From Gracilimonas sp017641085 (GTDB lineage: Bacteria > Bacteroidota > Rhodothermia > Balneolales > Balneolaceae): a stretch of 64,000 nt of DNA. Positions within the stretch are counted from its first letter, which is position 1. The number at the start of each line of letters is the position of its first letter. Below the pieces are notes generated by a model. The model had not been told where the DNA came from. It was given only the letters and a program-made list of their open reading frames with translations, and did no database searches. The stretch lies in assembly GCF_046115515.1 (NCBI RefSeq), contig NZ_CP175953.1. One strand, 5' to 3'. The translations under genes and the position numbers were made by a program. Below are positions 33,414 to 42,598 of this stretch, piece after piece.

Positions 33414-34322
33414 TTGGCCTCAGGTTCAAAAAAAGTAATTTATGCCGCTCTCATCGGTAACGGACTCATTTCAATCACTAAATTTATCGCTGCTGTAATT
33501 ACCGGCAGTTCGGCCATGATGTCGGAAGGGATCCACTCAGTGGTAGATACCGGAAATCAGGTTCTGCTGTTAATGGGATTGAAGAAAGCCGAAAAACCGG
33601 CCGACGCCGACTTTCCTTTTGGTCATGGTAAGGAAGTCTATTTCTGGAGTTTTGTGGTGGCTATAATGATTTTTGCAGTGGGTTCCGGTATTTCCATTTA
33701 TGAAGGGATTCACAGCCTGTCCGATCCCCATGAAATCACCAACCCTATGGTGAATTACATTGTACTGGGGCTGGCCATGATTTTTGAAGCCTTCGCCTGG
33801 TATTTTGCCTGGAAAGAGTTTAATAAGACCAAAGGCGACCGAAGTTATTACGAAGCCGTACGCAAAGAAAAAGACCCAACTACTTTTGTGGTTCTCTTTG
33901 AAGACTCAGCCGCTATGCTGGGACTCATGGTGGCTTTCGTCGGGGTATTTCTTTCACAGTTGACCGGAATCCTCATTTTTGATGGAATTGCGTCTATCGT
34001 TATTGGGGTGATTTTAGGCGGAACTGCAATCTGGCTGGCCCATGAAACCAAAGGGCTCCTCATTGGTGAGAGTGCCGACCGTGAAATAATTGAAAGCATA
34101 CAGAAAATGGGGAATACCATGGAGTCCATCCACATGGTGAAAGAGGTGCTGACGTTACACATGGGGCCTCAGTACATTTTGGTAACGATTAACGCTGATT
34201 TTGTATCTGAGTTGAATTCGGATCAGGTTGAGTGGGGTACGGCAGAACTATCTGCGGAGATTAAGAAAACGTACCCACGTGTGAAGCGGGTTTTTATTGA
34301 AGCTGAAGGGGATTCTAAATAA
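33414..34322 (+). CDS. Cation diffusion facilitator family transporter
   Basis: A 302-residue CDF transporter with about six membrane segments (for example 9-30, 77-95, 117-133, 160-178, 184-202). Metal-site features are SEGIHSVVDTGNQ in the second helix and FEDSAAMLGL in the fifth, where the usual His-Asp pattern is Glu-Asp, as in the CDF group without classic HxxxD. The cytoplasmic C-terminal domain (about 210-302) has EVLTLHMGPQYILVTINADF. It exports Zn, Mn or related divalent metals in exchange for protons; the metal is not determined. The start is TTG. Confidence 0.87.
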   Translation: MASGSKKVIYAALIGNGLISITKFIAAVITGSSAMMSEGIHSVVDTGNQVLLLMGLKKAEKPADADFPFGHGKEVYFWSFVVAIMIFAVGSGISIYEGIHSLSDPHEITNPMVNYIVLGLAMIFEAFAWYFAWKEFNKTKGDRSYYEAVRKEKDPTTFVVLFEDSAAMLGLMVAFVGVFLSQLTGILIFDGIASIVIGVILGGTAIWLAHETKGLLIGESADREIIESIQKMGNTMESIHMVKEVLTLHMGPQYILVTINADFVSELNSDQVEWGTAELSAEIKKTYPRVKRVFIEAEGDSK

Positions 34323-34797
34323 GTACAATAAAGAAAAAGATAATCTGCACACAAAGGGTGTAGAAGGAATAATTATAGTATCGGTATTTCTTGTTGGCTA
34401 TAGAAGAAATTTCATAAATCTGATGGAGCAGGTCGCTTTGCAATTCTTCATCCGAAGCTTCCCGAAAATCAGCTGCATAGGCCGCTCGGTTCGGCCTTGA
34501 GATAATATCCTGATGATATACAAGCCTTGAGGTATCATCACCGCCGTGAGTGGTTTTTCGGGGTTTGATGGTCAGCGAGGCAAAAGCCAAAAAGAGCACA
34601 AAAGAACCCATAAACAAAATTTCGGAAATATTGATGGTTTCCAGCGTTTTGGATTCAGTAAGTATAAAAGTAGCAGCCACACTACTTACCAGGAATAAAT
34701 ACCGGATTTTGTTATCCGCTAATTTGATGAGCTCTTGTTGGTGAAGGAAAATATTCCAGCTGTAATTGAGTCGGTCAATGCTCTTTGTATTTTCCAT
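34315..34797 (-). CDS. PycTM-like (DUF5706) membrane protein
   Basis: A 160-residue protein from ATG 34797, with two membrane segments (about 32-48 and 60-80) and one near the C-terminus (about 143-160). Between them a cytoplasmic helical part has YAADFREASDEELQSDLLHQ and EISSIANKKYRYYN, the pattern of the DUF5706/Pycsar-effector TM family: LADNKIRYLFLVSSVAATFIL before, and the E-L-x-x-D-L-x-x-Q-I-x-x-x-x-x-I-A-x-x-K module after. Some members are effectors of cyclic-nucleotide antiphage systems, normally beside a cyclase gene. No cyclase is adjacent here, so defence is not shown. Confidence 0.6.
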   Translation of the reverse strand: MENTKSIDRLNYSWNIFLHQQELIKLADNKIRYLFLVSSVAATFILTESKTLETINISEILFMGSFVLFLAFASLTIKPRKTTHGGDDTSRLVYHQDIISRPNRAAYAADFREASDEELQSDLLHQIYEISSIANKKYRYYNYSFYTLCVQIIFFFIVLI

Positions 34798-34813
34798 AAT
34801 GTTGGATCCCTGT

Positions 34814-36796
34814 TTAGTATTCAATGAGTTTACTAATCAACTTGTCCAGTTTTGAAAGGGCCATGTAGCCGTCTTCAAGTCCTTTATCGTGGGGGATGGG
34901 CATGTCTAAGGAAGCACAACGCATTACAGGTGCATCCAGCCATTCAAAACATTCCTCAGAAATAATGGCCGAAATTTCACTCAATGGCCCCAGCGTCAGT
35001 GAAGGTTCCTGCAACAGTAACACTTTTCCTGTTTTCTGAACCGATTCCCGAACAGCCTCTTTATCCAGAGGAAGGAGGGTGCGTAAATCAAGCACTTCCA
35101 GTGAAATACCTTTTTTGGTATATGATTCAGCCACAGAAAGTGCCCATTGAACACCCATTCCATACGTGATGATGGTTGTATCAGAACCCTCATTCCGGAC
35201 TTTCGCTTTCCCGAGCGGTTCGTAGTTAGCGGTATCAGGGATGTGTGCCTTTAAGCTTCGGTATAGCTTTTTATGCTCAAAAAACAACACCGGATTCGGG
35301 TCGTGAAGGGAGCTGTACATTAAATTCATGGCATCTTCCACCGTGCCGGGCACCACAACTTTCAGCCCCGGAATTTGCATGAACCAGCCTTCAACCGATT
35401 GAGAATGAAAAGGACCGGCTCCAACGCCTCCGCCATGTGGCGCACGAATGGTGATATTTAGCGGTGGAGACCAGCGATAATGTGTTTTTGCGATGTTGTT
35501 TACAATTTGATTGAATCCACAGGAAATGAAATCGGCAAATTGCATTTCTACCACGGGTTTGAAATCTGCCAGCGCCAATCCCAGGGCAGCGCCTAAAGCA
35601 CCGGATTCAATGATCGGCGTATTTCTGACTCTCTGATGCCCAAACTGCTCTAAAAAACCTTCCGTAATTTTAAACACGCCACCATACTCGGCAATATCCT
35701 GTCCCATGATGACGAACTTACTGTCTTCTTCAAAAGCTTGACGTAGTGATGCCTGAATAGCATCCACAAAGCGATGTTCGTAGGTAACACCGTCTTTATG
35801 CGGAGGGGGATCATCGGGCTGTGGGGCATACACTCTTTCAAGTTCCCGCTCTTCGTCAAATTCCGGATCAGGTGCTGCCAAAGCTTTGTTAAGATCCTCC
35901 TTAAAGGACTCGTCAATTTCTTTGGTAACCTTTTCAAGCTCGCCCTGGGTGAACAAGCCTTCGGATTCCATATACAGCTCAAACCGATGAATCGGGTCTT
36001 TTTCTGCCCAATTTTCAAATAATACATCCGGTACATAATGCGTCCCTGAAGCTTCTTCATGTCCACGCATACGAAATGTTTTGGCTTCAATGAGTACCGG
36101 TTCACCCTTTAATGCCAATTCCCTTGCCTTACCAACCGTATCCATGACCTCAAAGATATTGTTGCCATCAATATTGAAACCATGCATGCCATAGCCTTTT
36201 GCACGATCAGATAAATGCTCACAGGCAAATTGTTCGGAAGTCGGAGTTGAAAGTCCGTACCCGTTATTCTCAATAATAAATACCACCGGAAGTTTCCATA
36301 CGGCTGCTAAGTTCAGGGCTTCATGAAAATCACCTTCACTTGTGGCGCCATCCCCACAGAATGAAAATGCAACCGATTTCTCATTCCTCATTTTCATTGC
36401 CAGGGCTAGTCCGTCAGCAACGGGCATCATGGCGGCCAGGTGAGATATCATCCCAATGATTTTGTGGTCGGGAATTCCAAAATGGAAGGAACGATCCCGT
36501 CCTTGCGTAAATCCGTCAGCCTTACCAAATAACTGGCAGAAAAGAGGGTAGAAGGGCACATTGCGGGCCGTAAAAACTCCCAGGTTTCGGTGCATGGGTA
36601 GGATATAGTCATCAGGCTCTGAGGAGAGTGAAACTCCAACCCCAACCGCTTCCTGTCCAATTCCCGAGAACCACTTGCTGATTTTATTTTGCCGGAGCAG
36701 CATCAGCATTCGTTCTTCGATGCGCCTGGGCAGCATCAGGTTTTTATAGATGTATAAAGCTGTTTCTGCAGAGATCTTTTTGTCAGTAATAGCCAC
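34814..36796 (-). CDS. 2-oxoacid dehydrogenase E1, fused alpha and beta subunits
   Basis: A 660-residue thiamine-diphosphate enzyme. The N-terminal alpha half (1-320) has LPMHRNLGVF, then GDGATSEGDFHEALNLAAVW and VVFIIENNGYGLSTPT, the ThDP-binding motif; the C-terminal beta half (about 335-660) has IMGQDIAEYGGVFK, TPIIESGALGAALGLA and RAPHGGGVGAGPFHSQ. Alpha and beta are separate genes in many bacteria; this single-chain layout occurs in Bacteroidota and relatives. The substrate is likely branched-chain 2-oxoacids or pyruvate. E2 and E3 genes are not in the window. Confidence 0.9.
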   Translation of the reverse strand: MAITDKKISAETALYIYKNLMLPRRIEERMLMLLRQNKISKWFSGIGQEAVGVGVSLSSEPDDYILPMHRNLGVFTARNVPFYPLFCQLFGKADGFTQGRDRSFHFGIPDHKIIGMISHLAAMMPVADGLALAMKMRNEKSVAFSFCGDGATSEGDFHEALNLAAVWKLPVVFIIENNGYGLSTPTSEQFACEHLSDRAKGYGMHGFNIDGNNIFEVMDTVGKARELALKGEPVLIEAKTFRMRGHEEASGTHYVPDVLFENWAEKDPIHRFELYMESEGLFTQGELEKVTKEIDESFKEDLNKALAAPDPEFDEERELERVYAPQPDDPPPHKDGVTYEHRFVDAIQASLRQAFEEDSKFVIMGQDIAEYGGVFKITEGFLEQFGHQRVRNTPIIESGALGAALGLALADFKPVVEMQFADFISCGFNQIVNNIAKTHYRWSPPLNITIRAPHGGGVGAGPFHSQSVEGWFMQIPGLKVVVPGTVEDAMNLMYSSLHDPNPVLFFEHKKLYRSLKAHIPDTANYEPLGKAKVRNEGSDTTIITYGMGVQWALSVAESYTKKGISLEVLDLRTLLPLDKEAVRESVQKTGKVLLLQEPSLTLGPLSEISAIISEECFEWLDAPVMRCASLDMPIPHDKGLEDGYMALSKLDKLISKLIEY

Positions 36797-36820
36797 GCAG
36801 TAAGATGATTAATTAGCAGG

Positions 36821-37795
36821 TTACCAACCCAACAGATAAGCAAAAATAAGCGGAGCTACAATAGTTGCATCAGATTCTATTATGAACTTTGGCGTGTCTA
36901 TTCCAAGTTTGCCCCAGGTTATTTTTTCGTTGGGAACGGCTCCTGAGTATGAACCGTAACTGGTGGTGGAATCACTGATCTGGCAAAAGTAGGACCAAAG
37001 CGGTACATCTGATTTCCCTAAATCCTGCTCAATCATAGGTACTACACAAATGGGGAAGTCTCCGGCGATTCCACCTCCGATTTGGAAAAACCCAACCCCG
37101 TTGTCCGAATTATTCAGGTACCAATCAGACAAATACATCATGTATTCTATGCCTGACTTCATCGCGTTTGGCTTTGTGCGGCCCTCAATACAGTGAGAGG
37201 CAAAGAAATTACCGCAGGTGGAATCTTCCCAACCGGGAACAATCACAGGGATATTCTTCTCCGCAGCAGCCATAAGCCACGAATCTTTAGGATCAATCTG
37301 GTAGGAATCTTCAAGGTCTCCGCTTAAAAGCAGATCATAAAAATACTCATGGGGAAAGTGCCGGTTTCCTTCTTCTGTTGCCTTTACCCAGCGCTTCACC
37401 AAATGCTCTTCAATACGGCGCATAGCTTCTTCTTCGGGGATGCAGGTATCGGTGACGCGGTTAAAATGTTGATCGAGGAGCTCTTGCTCATCCTGTGGAC
37501 TCAAATCCCGGTAATTGGGAATGCGTTTGTAATGATCATGAGCCACCAGATTGAATACATCTTCTTCCAGGTTAGCTCCTGTGCAGGTGATGATATGCAC
37601 CTTATCTTCCCGAATCATTTCAGCCAGAGAAAGGCCTAATTCTGCAGAACTCATAGCTCCGGCAAGGGTGATCATCATCTTTGAGCCGGACTGTAGCTGA
37701 TCTTCATAGGCTTTGGCTGCATCAACTACAGAAGCGGAGTTAAAGTGCCGGAAATGATGGGTTAGGAATTCAGAAACGGGTCCTTTGTTACTCAT
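36821..37795 (-). CDS. Deoxyhypusine synthase-like protein (likely homospermidine synthase)
   Basis: A 324-residue protein of the deoxyhypusine synthase fold: SKMMITLAGAMSSAELG, ITCTGANLEEDVFNLV, GWEDSTCGNFF, FQIGGGIAGDFPICV. The catalytic Lys that forms an imine with the butylamine group in DHS is conserved (Lys296 in TWGKLG). Bacteria lack eIF5A, and bacterial homologues often transfer the aminobutyl group to putrescine or carboxylate substrates. Its start overlaps the agmatinase gene by 4 bases, strongly linking it to polyamine synthesis. Confidence 0.8.
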   Translation of the reverse strand: MSNKGPVSEFLTHHFRHFNSASVVDAAKAYEDQLQSGSKMMITLAGAMSSAELGLSLAEMIREDKVHIITCTGANLEEDVFNLVAHDHYKRIPNYRDLSPQDEQELLDQHFNRVTDTCIPEEEAMRRIEEHLVKRWVKATEEGNRHFPHEYFYDLLLSGDLEDSYQIDPKDSWLMAAAEKNIPVIVPGWEDSTCGNFFASHCIEGRTKPNAMKSGIEYMMYLSDWYLNNSDNGVGFFQIGGGIAGDFPICVVPMIEQDLGKSDVPLWSYFCQISDSTTSYGSYSGAVPNEKITWGKLGIDTPKFIIESDATIVAPLIFAYLLGW

Positions 37796-38652
37796 GAGTT
37801 AGAAAATTTATAGCTTAGCATTTTATAGAAAAGTTTGGCTGCCAAAAACTGCGGTGCTGACAGGCCTTCAATAGGGGCAAGTTCCACAATATCGAAGCCC
37901 AGTACATTTTTTTGCTGAAATACTTTCTTGAGATAACGGATTGTCGTGTTCCAGTCCAGCCCGCCGGGCTCTGGAGTTCCGGTTGCCGGCATGATGGAGG
38001 GATCAAATACATCAAGGTCTAAGGTGATGTACACTTTATCAGTAATTTTGGCAATAGAATCATCCATCCAGTCGGTCTGACCATACATATCTTCAGCAAA
38101 ATAGCATTTATTGCGATCCAGGTATTTAAGTTCTTCCGAATCCATACTTCGGATGCCCACCTGAACCAGGTTTGCATTTTGGGACGCATCATATACTGCA
38201 CAAGCATGATTATAAGGCGAGCCGTGAAATTTGGGACGCAGATCGGTATGGGCATCCAGCTGCAGGATGGTGATATCGGGGTGAGCTTCGTAAAAAGCTT
38301 TGATGATCCCGATGCTGACCGAATGTTCTCCACCGAAGAAGGTGAGAAATTTTTCTTTTGTCAGAAGTTCTTTTGTGCTCTTATAAACGGCTTCAAACAT
38401 CGCTTCCGGGGAGGAATCCTCCAGTATAGGGTCGATGATGTGAACGCCTTGCTTATAGACCTCACTATCCGTCTCGATATCATAAATCTCCATGTTCTCT
38501 GCGGCATCCAGAAAGGCTTCAAAGCCCTGATCGGCTCCTTTCCCCCAGGTACTGGTTCCATCGTAAGGGATAGACTGTAAAAGTACGTTGGCCCGATCAA
38601 AGGCATTATGATTTCCTTCAATTCCAGCAAAAATTGGGTTATTCTTAGTCAT
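37792..38652 (-). CDS. speB: Agmatinase
   Basis: A 286-residue member of the ureohydrolase family that splits agmatine to putrescine and urea. Binuclear manganese ligands are visible: GGEHSVSIG (His), QLDAHTDLR (Asp, His, Asp) and TLDLDVFDPSIMPATGTPEPGG (Asp, Asp), with the agmatinase-type GTPEPGG. It overlaps the DHS-like gene by 4 bases and the arginine decarboxylase gene by 8, so the three genes form one polyamine operon. Confidence 0.93.
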   Translation of the reverse strand: MTKNNPIFAGIEGNHNAFDRANVLLQSIPYDGTSTWGKGADQGFEAFLDAAENMEIYDIETDSEVYKQGVHIIDPILEDSSPEAMFEAVYKSTKELLTKEKFLTFFGGEHSVSIGIIKAFYEAHPDITILQLDAHTDLRPKFHGSPYNHACAVYDASQNANLVQVGIRSMDSEELKYLDRNKCYFAEDMYGQTDWMDDSIAKITDKVYITLDLDVFDPSIMPATGTPEPGGLDWNTTIRYLKKVFQQKNVLGFDIVELAPIEGLSAPQFLAAKLFYKMLSYKFSNS

Positions 38653-40051
38653 TGTATCCCAGAATGTTAAGCATGTTATCTACCGTTTGTTCATCGCGAT
38701 ACACGTAGTCGAATAAATTTCCGTCTTCATCAATATCCACCACAATGTGCTTGGGCGAAGGGATGAGGCAGTGTTTGATGCCGCCATATCCGCTTATGGA
38801 ATCCTGGTAGGCCCCCGTGTGGAAGAACCCAATGTAAAGCGGTTCGGAGTCATCATCCGAAAAAGTGGGGAGAAGTACCTGCTGGTTCAGCTCCTCAGAA
38901 TTGTAGTAATCGGAATGATCGCAGCTGATACCGCCAATATTAATTCGCTTGTATTGGTTTTCCCATTTATTGAGGGGGAGAAGGATGAATTTTTCGTTGA
39001 TGGACCAGGCGTCTGGTATGGTATTCATCAGGCTGTTATCAACCAGGTACCAAAGCTCGGCGTCATTTTGTTGTTTTTGTTCCAGCACCTGGAAGATGAC
39101 CGCACCGCTTTCTCCAACGGTATATTTCCCAAATTCGGTATAGATGTTCGGTTCCTCAACGTTTTCATCCTTGCAGGCTTCCTGAATATTTCGCACAATT
39201 TCGCCGGTGATGTATTCATAGTCAAAATCAAAACTGAGGCTATTCTGGATAGGGAATCCACCCCCGATATTTAAAGCATTTACCGAGGGAGCAATTTTCT
39301 TGATTTTTGTGAACTGACTCAAAGCCTTCTTAAATTCATTCCAGTAATACATATTATCGCTTACGCCGGAATCCACGAAAAAGTGAACCATAACCAGTTC
39401 AACCTGGTCGTTGCCAATAATGCGCTCCTTTACAAAGTCAAGAATTTCACGCTTGTTGATACCCAATCTTGAGGTGTAATAAGCAGCTTTAGGGTCTTCC
39501 TCAATCGATATCCGCAATCCAATTTTGATGGGATGATCAAGGTTAAGCTCCATCAGCTGATCCAGCTCCCGGGCATTATCCAGCACACAAATCGAGTTTT
39601 TGAAACCTTCTTTATTGAGCCGGCCAATTTTTTTGATATAATCGTCGGTTTTATAGCCATTGTGAACAATGGTTTTATCATTTGAGAAAACCCCTTTGTT
39701 ATACAGGTTTTCAATCAGGTCGATATCAAAAGAAGAAGAGGTTTCCAGGGAAACATTTTCTTTTAGGGCTGTTCTTACTACATGATTGAAGTGACAGCAT
39801 TTGGTGCAATAACAAAACTCATAGCTGCCGGTGTAGTTGTTTTCAGCAATGGCTTTATTGAAATATTCCCGGGAGTGCTTAATTTTTTCTCTGATCTTGG
39901 GAAGGTAAGCCAGCTTAAAGGGGGTGCCATATTTCTCAATAAGATAGTGTAGATCTACATTGTTGAAATTCAGCGTGCCATCAACCAGACTAAAGCCGTT
40001 TTGTGGGAAGTGATAAGTCTGGTCAATAAGTTCGTGATAGGTATTTTTCAT
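38645..40051 (-). CDS. speA: Biosynthetic arginine decarboxylase, compact form
   Basis: A 468-residue PLP-dependent, alanine-racemase-fold decarboxylase. The PLP-binding Lys is probably Lys84 in EFCYCTKCCH, where E. coli SpeA has YPIKVNQ. Substrate-side motifs follow: LNIGGGFP, YTEFGKYTVGESGAVIFQV and GFFHTGAYQDSISGYGGIKHC. E. coli SpeA has 658 residues, so this is clearly shorter and lacks its large insertions. It starts the polyamine operon, with agmatinase and the DHS-like gene downstream. The upstream 270 bases are AT-rich and hold the divergent promoters. Confidence 0.88.
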   Translation of the reverse strand: MKNTYHELIDQTYHFPQNGFSLVDGTLNFNNVDLHYLIEKYGTPFKLAYLPKIREKIKHSREYFNKAIAENNYTGSYEFCYCTKCCHFNHVVRTALKENVSLETSSSFDIDLIENLYNKGVFSNDKTIVHNGYKTDDYIKKIGRLNKEGFKNSICVLDNARELDQLMELNLDHPIKIGLRISIEEDPKAAYYTSRLGINKREILDFVKERIIGNDQVELVMVHFFVDSGVSDNMYYWNEFKKALSQFTKIKKIAPSVNALNIGGGFPIQNSLSFDFDYEYITGEIVRNIQEACKDENVEEPNIYTEFGKYTVGESGAVIFQVLEQKQQNDAELWYLVDNSLMNTIPDAWSINEKFILLPLNKWENQYKRINIGGISCDHSDYYNSEELNQQVLLPTFSDDDSEPLYIGFFHTGAYQDSISGYGGIKHCLIPSPKHIVVDIDEDGNLFDYVYRDEQTVDNMLNILGYND

Positions 40052-40324
40052 TAAATAATGTGGGATTAAGAACGAAAGAAGAAAATAATTGGACGACTAA
40101 TATAAAATATATTTGACTGTATTTTTTTAGAACGAAAGCATGCCTTTCCATTCATCAAAGATGAAATTACGACTTTTTCAATGATTACTAAACGAAGAGG
40201 TCGTTTAATTTTTATTAAATAGAAAGTTTTAAAATGGGCTTTGTAAATATGAATTGAGGGATTTCGTGCCTATATCATCCAATCGATTCAATGCACAAGT
40301 TTAAAAAAGAGTGTAGATTCAGGC

Positions 40325-41986
40325 ATGTCCTTGAAAACAGGTGTTACCCTTATATTTCTTTTAATCCCGGTTCTGGCGTTTACACAAAACCGATCTGCGG
40401 AATTTCGTGTTTACGAAAACGGGGAAGAAGTTGTCATTCCGGATAGTCTGGATGCGGAACTGGCTAAGAATTCAACTCAAATTGAGCAAAAACTTCTTCG
40501 ATGGTTTGTCTCGGAGGGATTATTTGATGCGGCTGTGACATCAACTACCGATTCGACTGCACAGGTGACCAAAGGCTGTAAATATCGGCTCGACAAAATG
40601 AACGTGCTTTATTCCGGCCAGATTGACTCATCCTCAACAATTGAACCTGATAAGTTTTACACAGATCAGAACTTACGCGCAGAAATTGCTGAGCTTATTT
40701 ATGGGATGGAAGAGGATGGATTTCCTTTTGCTGAAGCTATTATCAAGTCGATTACCCCCATAAAAGAAGAGTGTTTGGTTGATGTGGAAATTGAAATCCT
40801 AACCGGTGATAAAGTGACCCGGCCGGATATATACTTCTCCGGAGCAAGAACAAACTCACAGGATTACCTGAGAAAGATTTCGAGGTTTAATTCAAACAGA
40901 CAGGTTTCACCTGATTATCTTCGTATTCTTCGCTCGAATTTGAATTCAAGTGGTCTTTTCAACGTCGTTGAACCGGCCCGTATTTATCTTCGTCAGGGGG
41001 AGCCGGTTATCGTTTTCAGCGTGGAGGAGCGGTCGCTGAACCAGTTTGATGGTTTACTCGGTTATGTACCTGATGCTGCCGGAAACGGGCAAATTGCAGG
41101 GGATGTGGAGCTGTCGCTATGGAATGTACTTACCCAGGGAAACGGCATTGATTTTCGTTATCAACGACTGCGACCGGAAACCAGTCAGCTGAATCTGAAA
41201 GCTTCTCAGGATTGGATAGGTGAAATTCCGGTGGGCATTTCAGCCGGAATGCAGCTCTACCAGAACGATACCACCTACCAAAGCCGGGATGTTGATCTGG
41301 ACGGATACTACCTGGTGGGCTCAGGCGTAAAACTGATAGGAGGAGTGGGTTTCCAAAGTACTACGTCGGGCAGTAATCTGCCTCAGGTTGTGGAGCCGGA
41401 TGGACAAAAAAGAACCGCCCGTTTAGGTTTTGAATTCACCAATGTAGATCGGTTCGATGTGCCGACCAAAGGCAGTTCTATTCGACTGATACTTGGTATC
41501 GCAAATAAAGATTTAAGCGATGATTCCCTCACGTCATTCACGCAAAATTCTCTTGAATTCACTGCCCGTAACTACGTACCTGTGTTTGATAAAAGCGTAA
41601 TTGCCACTTCTTTACATGGCTTTTTGCTGGAATCTGATAAAGTAACCACCAACGACTTAATCCGGTTTGGAGGAGCAAATTCCTTTCGCGGCTATGCCGA
41701 ACAGCAGTTCCGGGCCGGAACCATGCTTTGGGGAGATGTGGAGTATCGCTTCTTGTTGAACCGTAGATCGTTTTTGTTTGGTTTTGCTGCTGCGGGAGTT
41801 TTCGAACGACCGAAGTTGCTCACCGAAACAGATAACACCTTCCAAATAACAAAATACCTTTTCTCCACAGGTTTTGGGCTGAGTTACCAAACCCAAATCG
41901 GCCGATTGAAATTTACCTATGCTATTTCTCCAGAAGAGTCTATAGGCAATGGGAAGGTGCACTTTGGGATAAGGACGGAGTTGTAG
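40325..41986 (+). CDS. BamA/TamA (Omp85) family outer membrane protein
   Basis: A 553-residue exported protein with a signal peptide (TGVTLIFLLIPVLAFTQ). Residues about 25-260 contain repeated beta-alpha motifs as in POTRA domains (for example DKVTRPDIYFSGARTNSQDYL). The C-terminal part is an Omp85 beta-barrel: LIRFGGANSFRGYAEQQFRAG carries the L6-loop VRGF/Y-like motif (SFRGY), and GVHFGIRTEL-type strands end with Leu. It could insert outer-membrane proteins or secrete partners; no partner gene is next to it. Confidence 0.8.
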   Translation: MSLKTGVTLIFLLIPVLAFTQNRSAEFRVYENGEEVVIPDSLDAELAKNSTQIEQKLLRWFVSEGLFDAAVTSTTDSTAQVTKGCKYRLDKMNVLYSGQIDSSSTIEPDKFYTDQNLRAEIAELIYGMEEDGFPFAEAIIKSITPIKEECLVDVEIEILTGDKVTRPDIYFSGARTNSQDYLRKISRFNSNRQVSPDYLRILRSNLNSSGLFNVVEPARIYLRQGEPVIVFSVEERSLNQFDGLLGYVPDAAGNGQIAGDVELSLWNVLTQGNGIDFRYQRLRPETSQLNLKASQDWIGEIPVGISAGMQLYQNDTTYQSRDVDLDGYYLVGSGVKLIGGVGFQSTTSGSNLPQVVEPDGQKRTARLGFEFTNVDRFDVPTKGSSIRLILGIANKDLSDDSLTSFTQNSLEFTARNYVPVFDKSVIATSLHGFLLESDKVTTNDLIRFGGANSFRGYAEQQFRAGTMLWGDVEYRFLLNRRSFLFGFAAAGVFERPKLLTETDNTFQITKYLFSTGFGLSYQTQIGRLKFTYAISPEESIGNGKVHFGIRTEL

Positions 41987-42379
41987 ATTATTATTAGCGA
42001 ACGGTTTGGAGGTATTTCAAAAATAATTTCAGGCCCTTAGGCTTACTGGCTATTATGGTAATCCTGAAATTATGCTAATCAAGTTTTCATAATTCTGAAC
42101 CTTGATTTATGGGATTGAAGAATTTGCTTGATTAAATAATAAGTATAGCATTTTGAGGAAGAGCTATCCCATAAATAATTGGTCCACATTTACCGATAAA
42201 AATTCTTCCTTCCGGTAAGCGTTGTTCTCTGAATAAGACCATTCTCTTCTGCGAAAATCCATTCTATCCGTCTCATCAGTGTTCGGCTATTGTTTGATTT
42301 TAAATTTCCGATAAACCAAAAAATCTATATCTATTCACTCATTTTTATTACTTTAAAGTGTCCATATAATCTGAGTGAT
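41987..42379. other. Non-coding region: hairpins and degenerate repeat
   Basis: This 393-base stretch has no supported gene. An 11-bp perfect inverted repeat, ATAATTTCAGG (42023-42033) with CCTGAAATTAT (42063-42073), lies soon after the Omp85 gene. AATCAAG/CTTGATT arms follow at 42077-42110. A degenerate ATCCGT-type repeat (about 42252-42287) and AT-rich sequence precede the antitoxin gene. Confidence 0.5.
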
Positions 42380-42598
42380 ATGAATAAAAAAGTAAAAGAA
42401 GTCACAGAAAAGTTAGAGGAACTTCCAAAAGAGGAGCGGGAGTCATTTGCTGCTTTCGTATTGGAGGAACTTGAAAGTGAAGAGAGATGGTCGCAATTAT
42501 TTAAGAAGTCTGAATCGGTTCTTACTAATTTAGCCAACGAAGCTATCGAGGAATATCAAGCCGGTAAAACAAAGAAACTGGATCAAGACAAGTTATGA
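42380..42598 (+). CDS. Small antitoxin of a toxin-antitoxin pair
   Basis: A 72-residue protein from ATG 42380; an upstream open frame is not needed. The sequence is highly charged: VTEKLEELPKEERESFAAFV and NEAIEEYQAGKTKKLDQDKL. Its C-terminal IEEYQAGKTKKLD tail is typical of small antitoxins bound to ParE-like toxins. The stop overlaps the toxin's ATG by 4 bases (ATGA), supporting coupled translation. Confidence 0.75.
   Translation: MNKKVKEVTEKLEELPKEERESFAAFVLEELESEERWSQLFKKSESVLTNLANEAIEEYQAGKTKKLDQDKL

Noticed and set aside
34297..34500. Small open frame at the end of the CDF gene
   Set aside because: It overlaps the opposite-strand PycTM-like gene and has no family features or start site support.
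40052..40324. Possible gene between speA and the Omp85 gene
   Set aside because: The region is AT-rich with no long frame on either strand; it fits divergent promoters.
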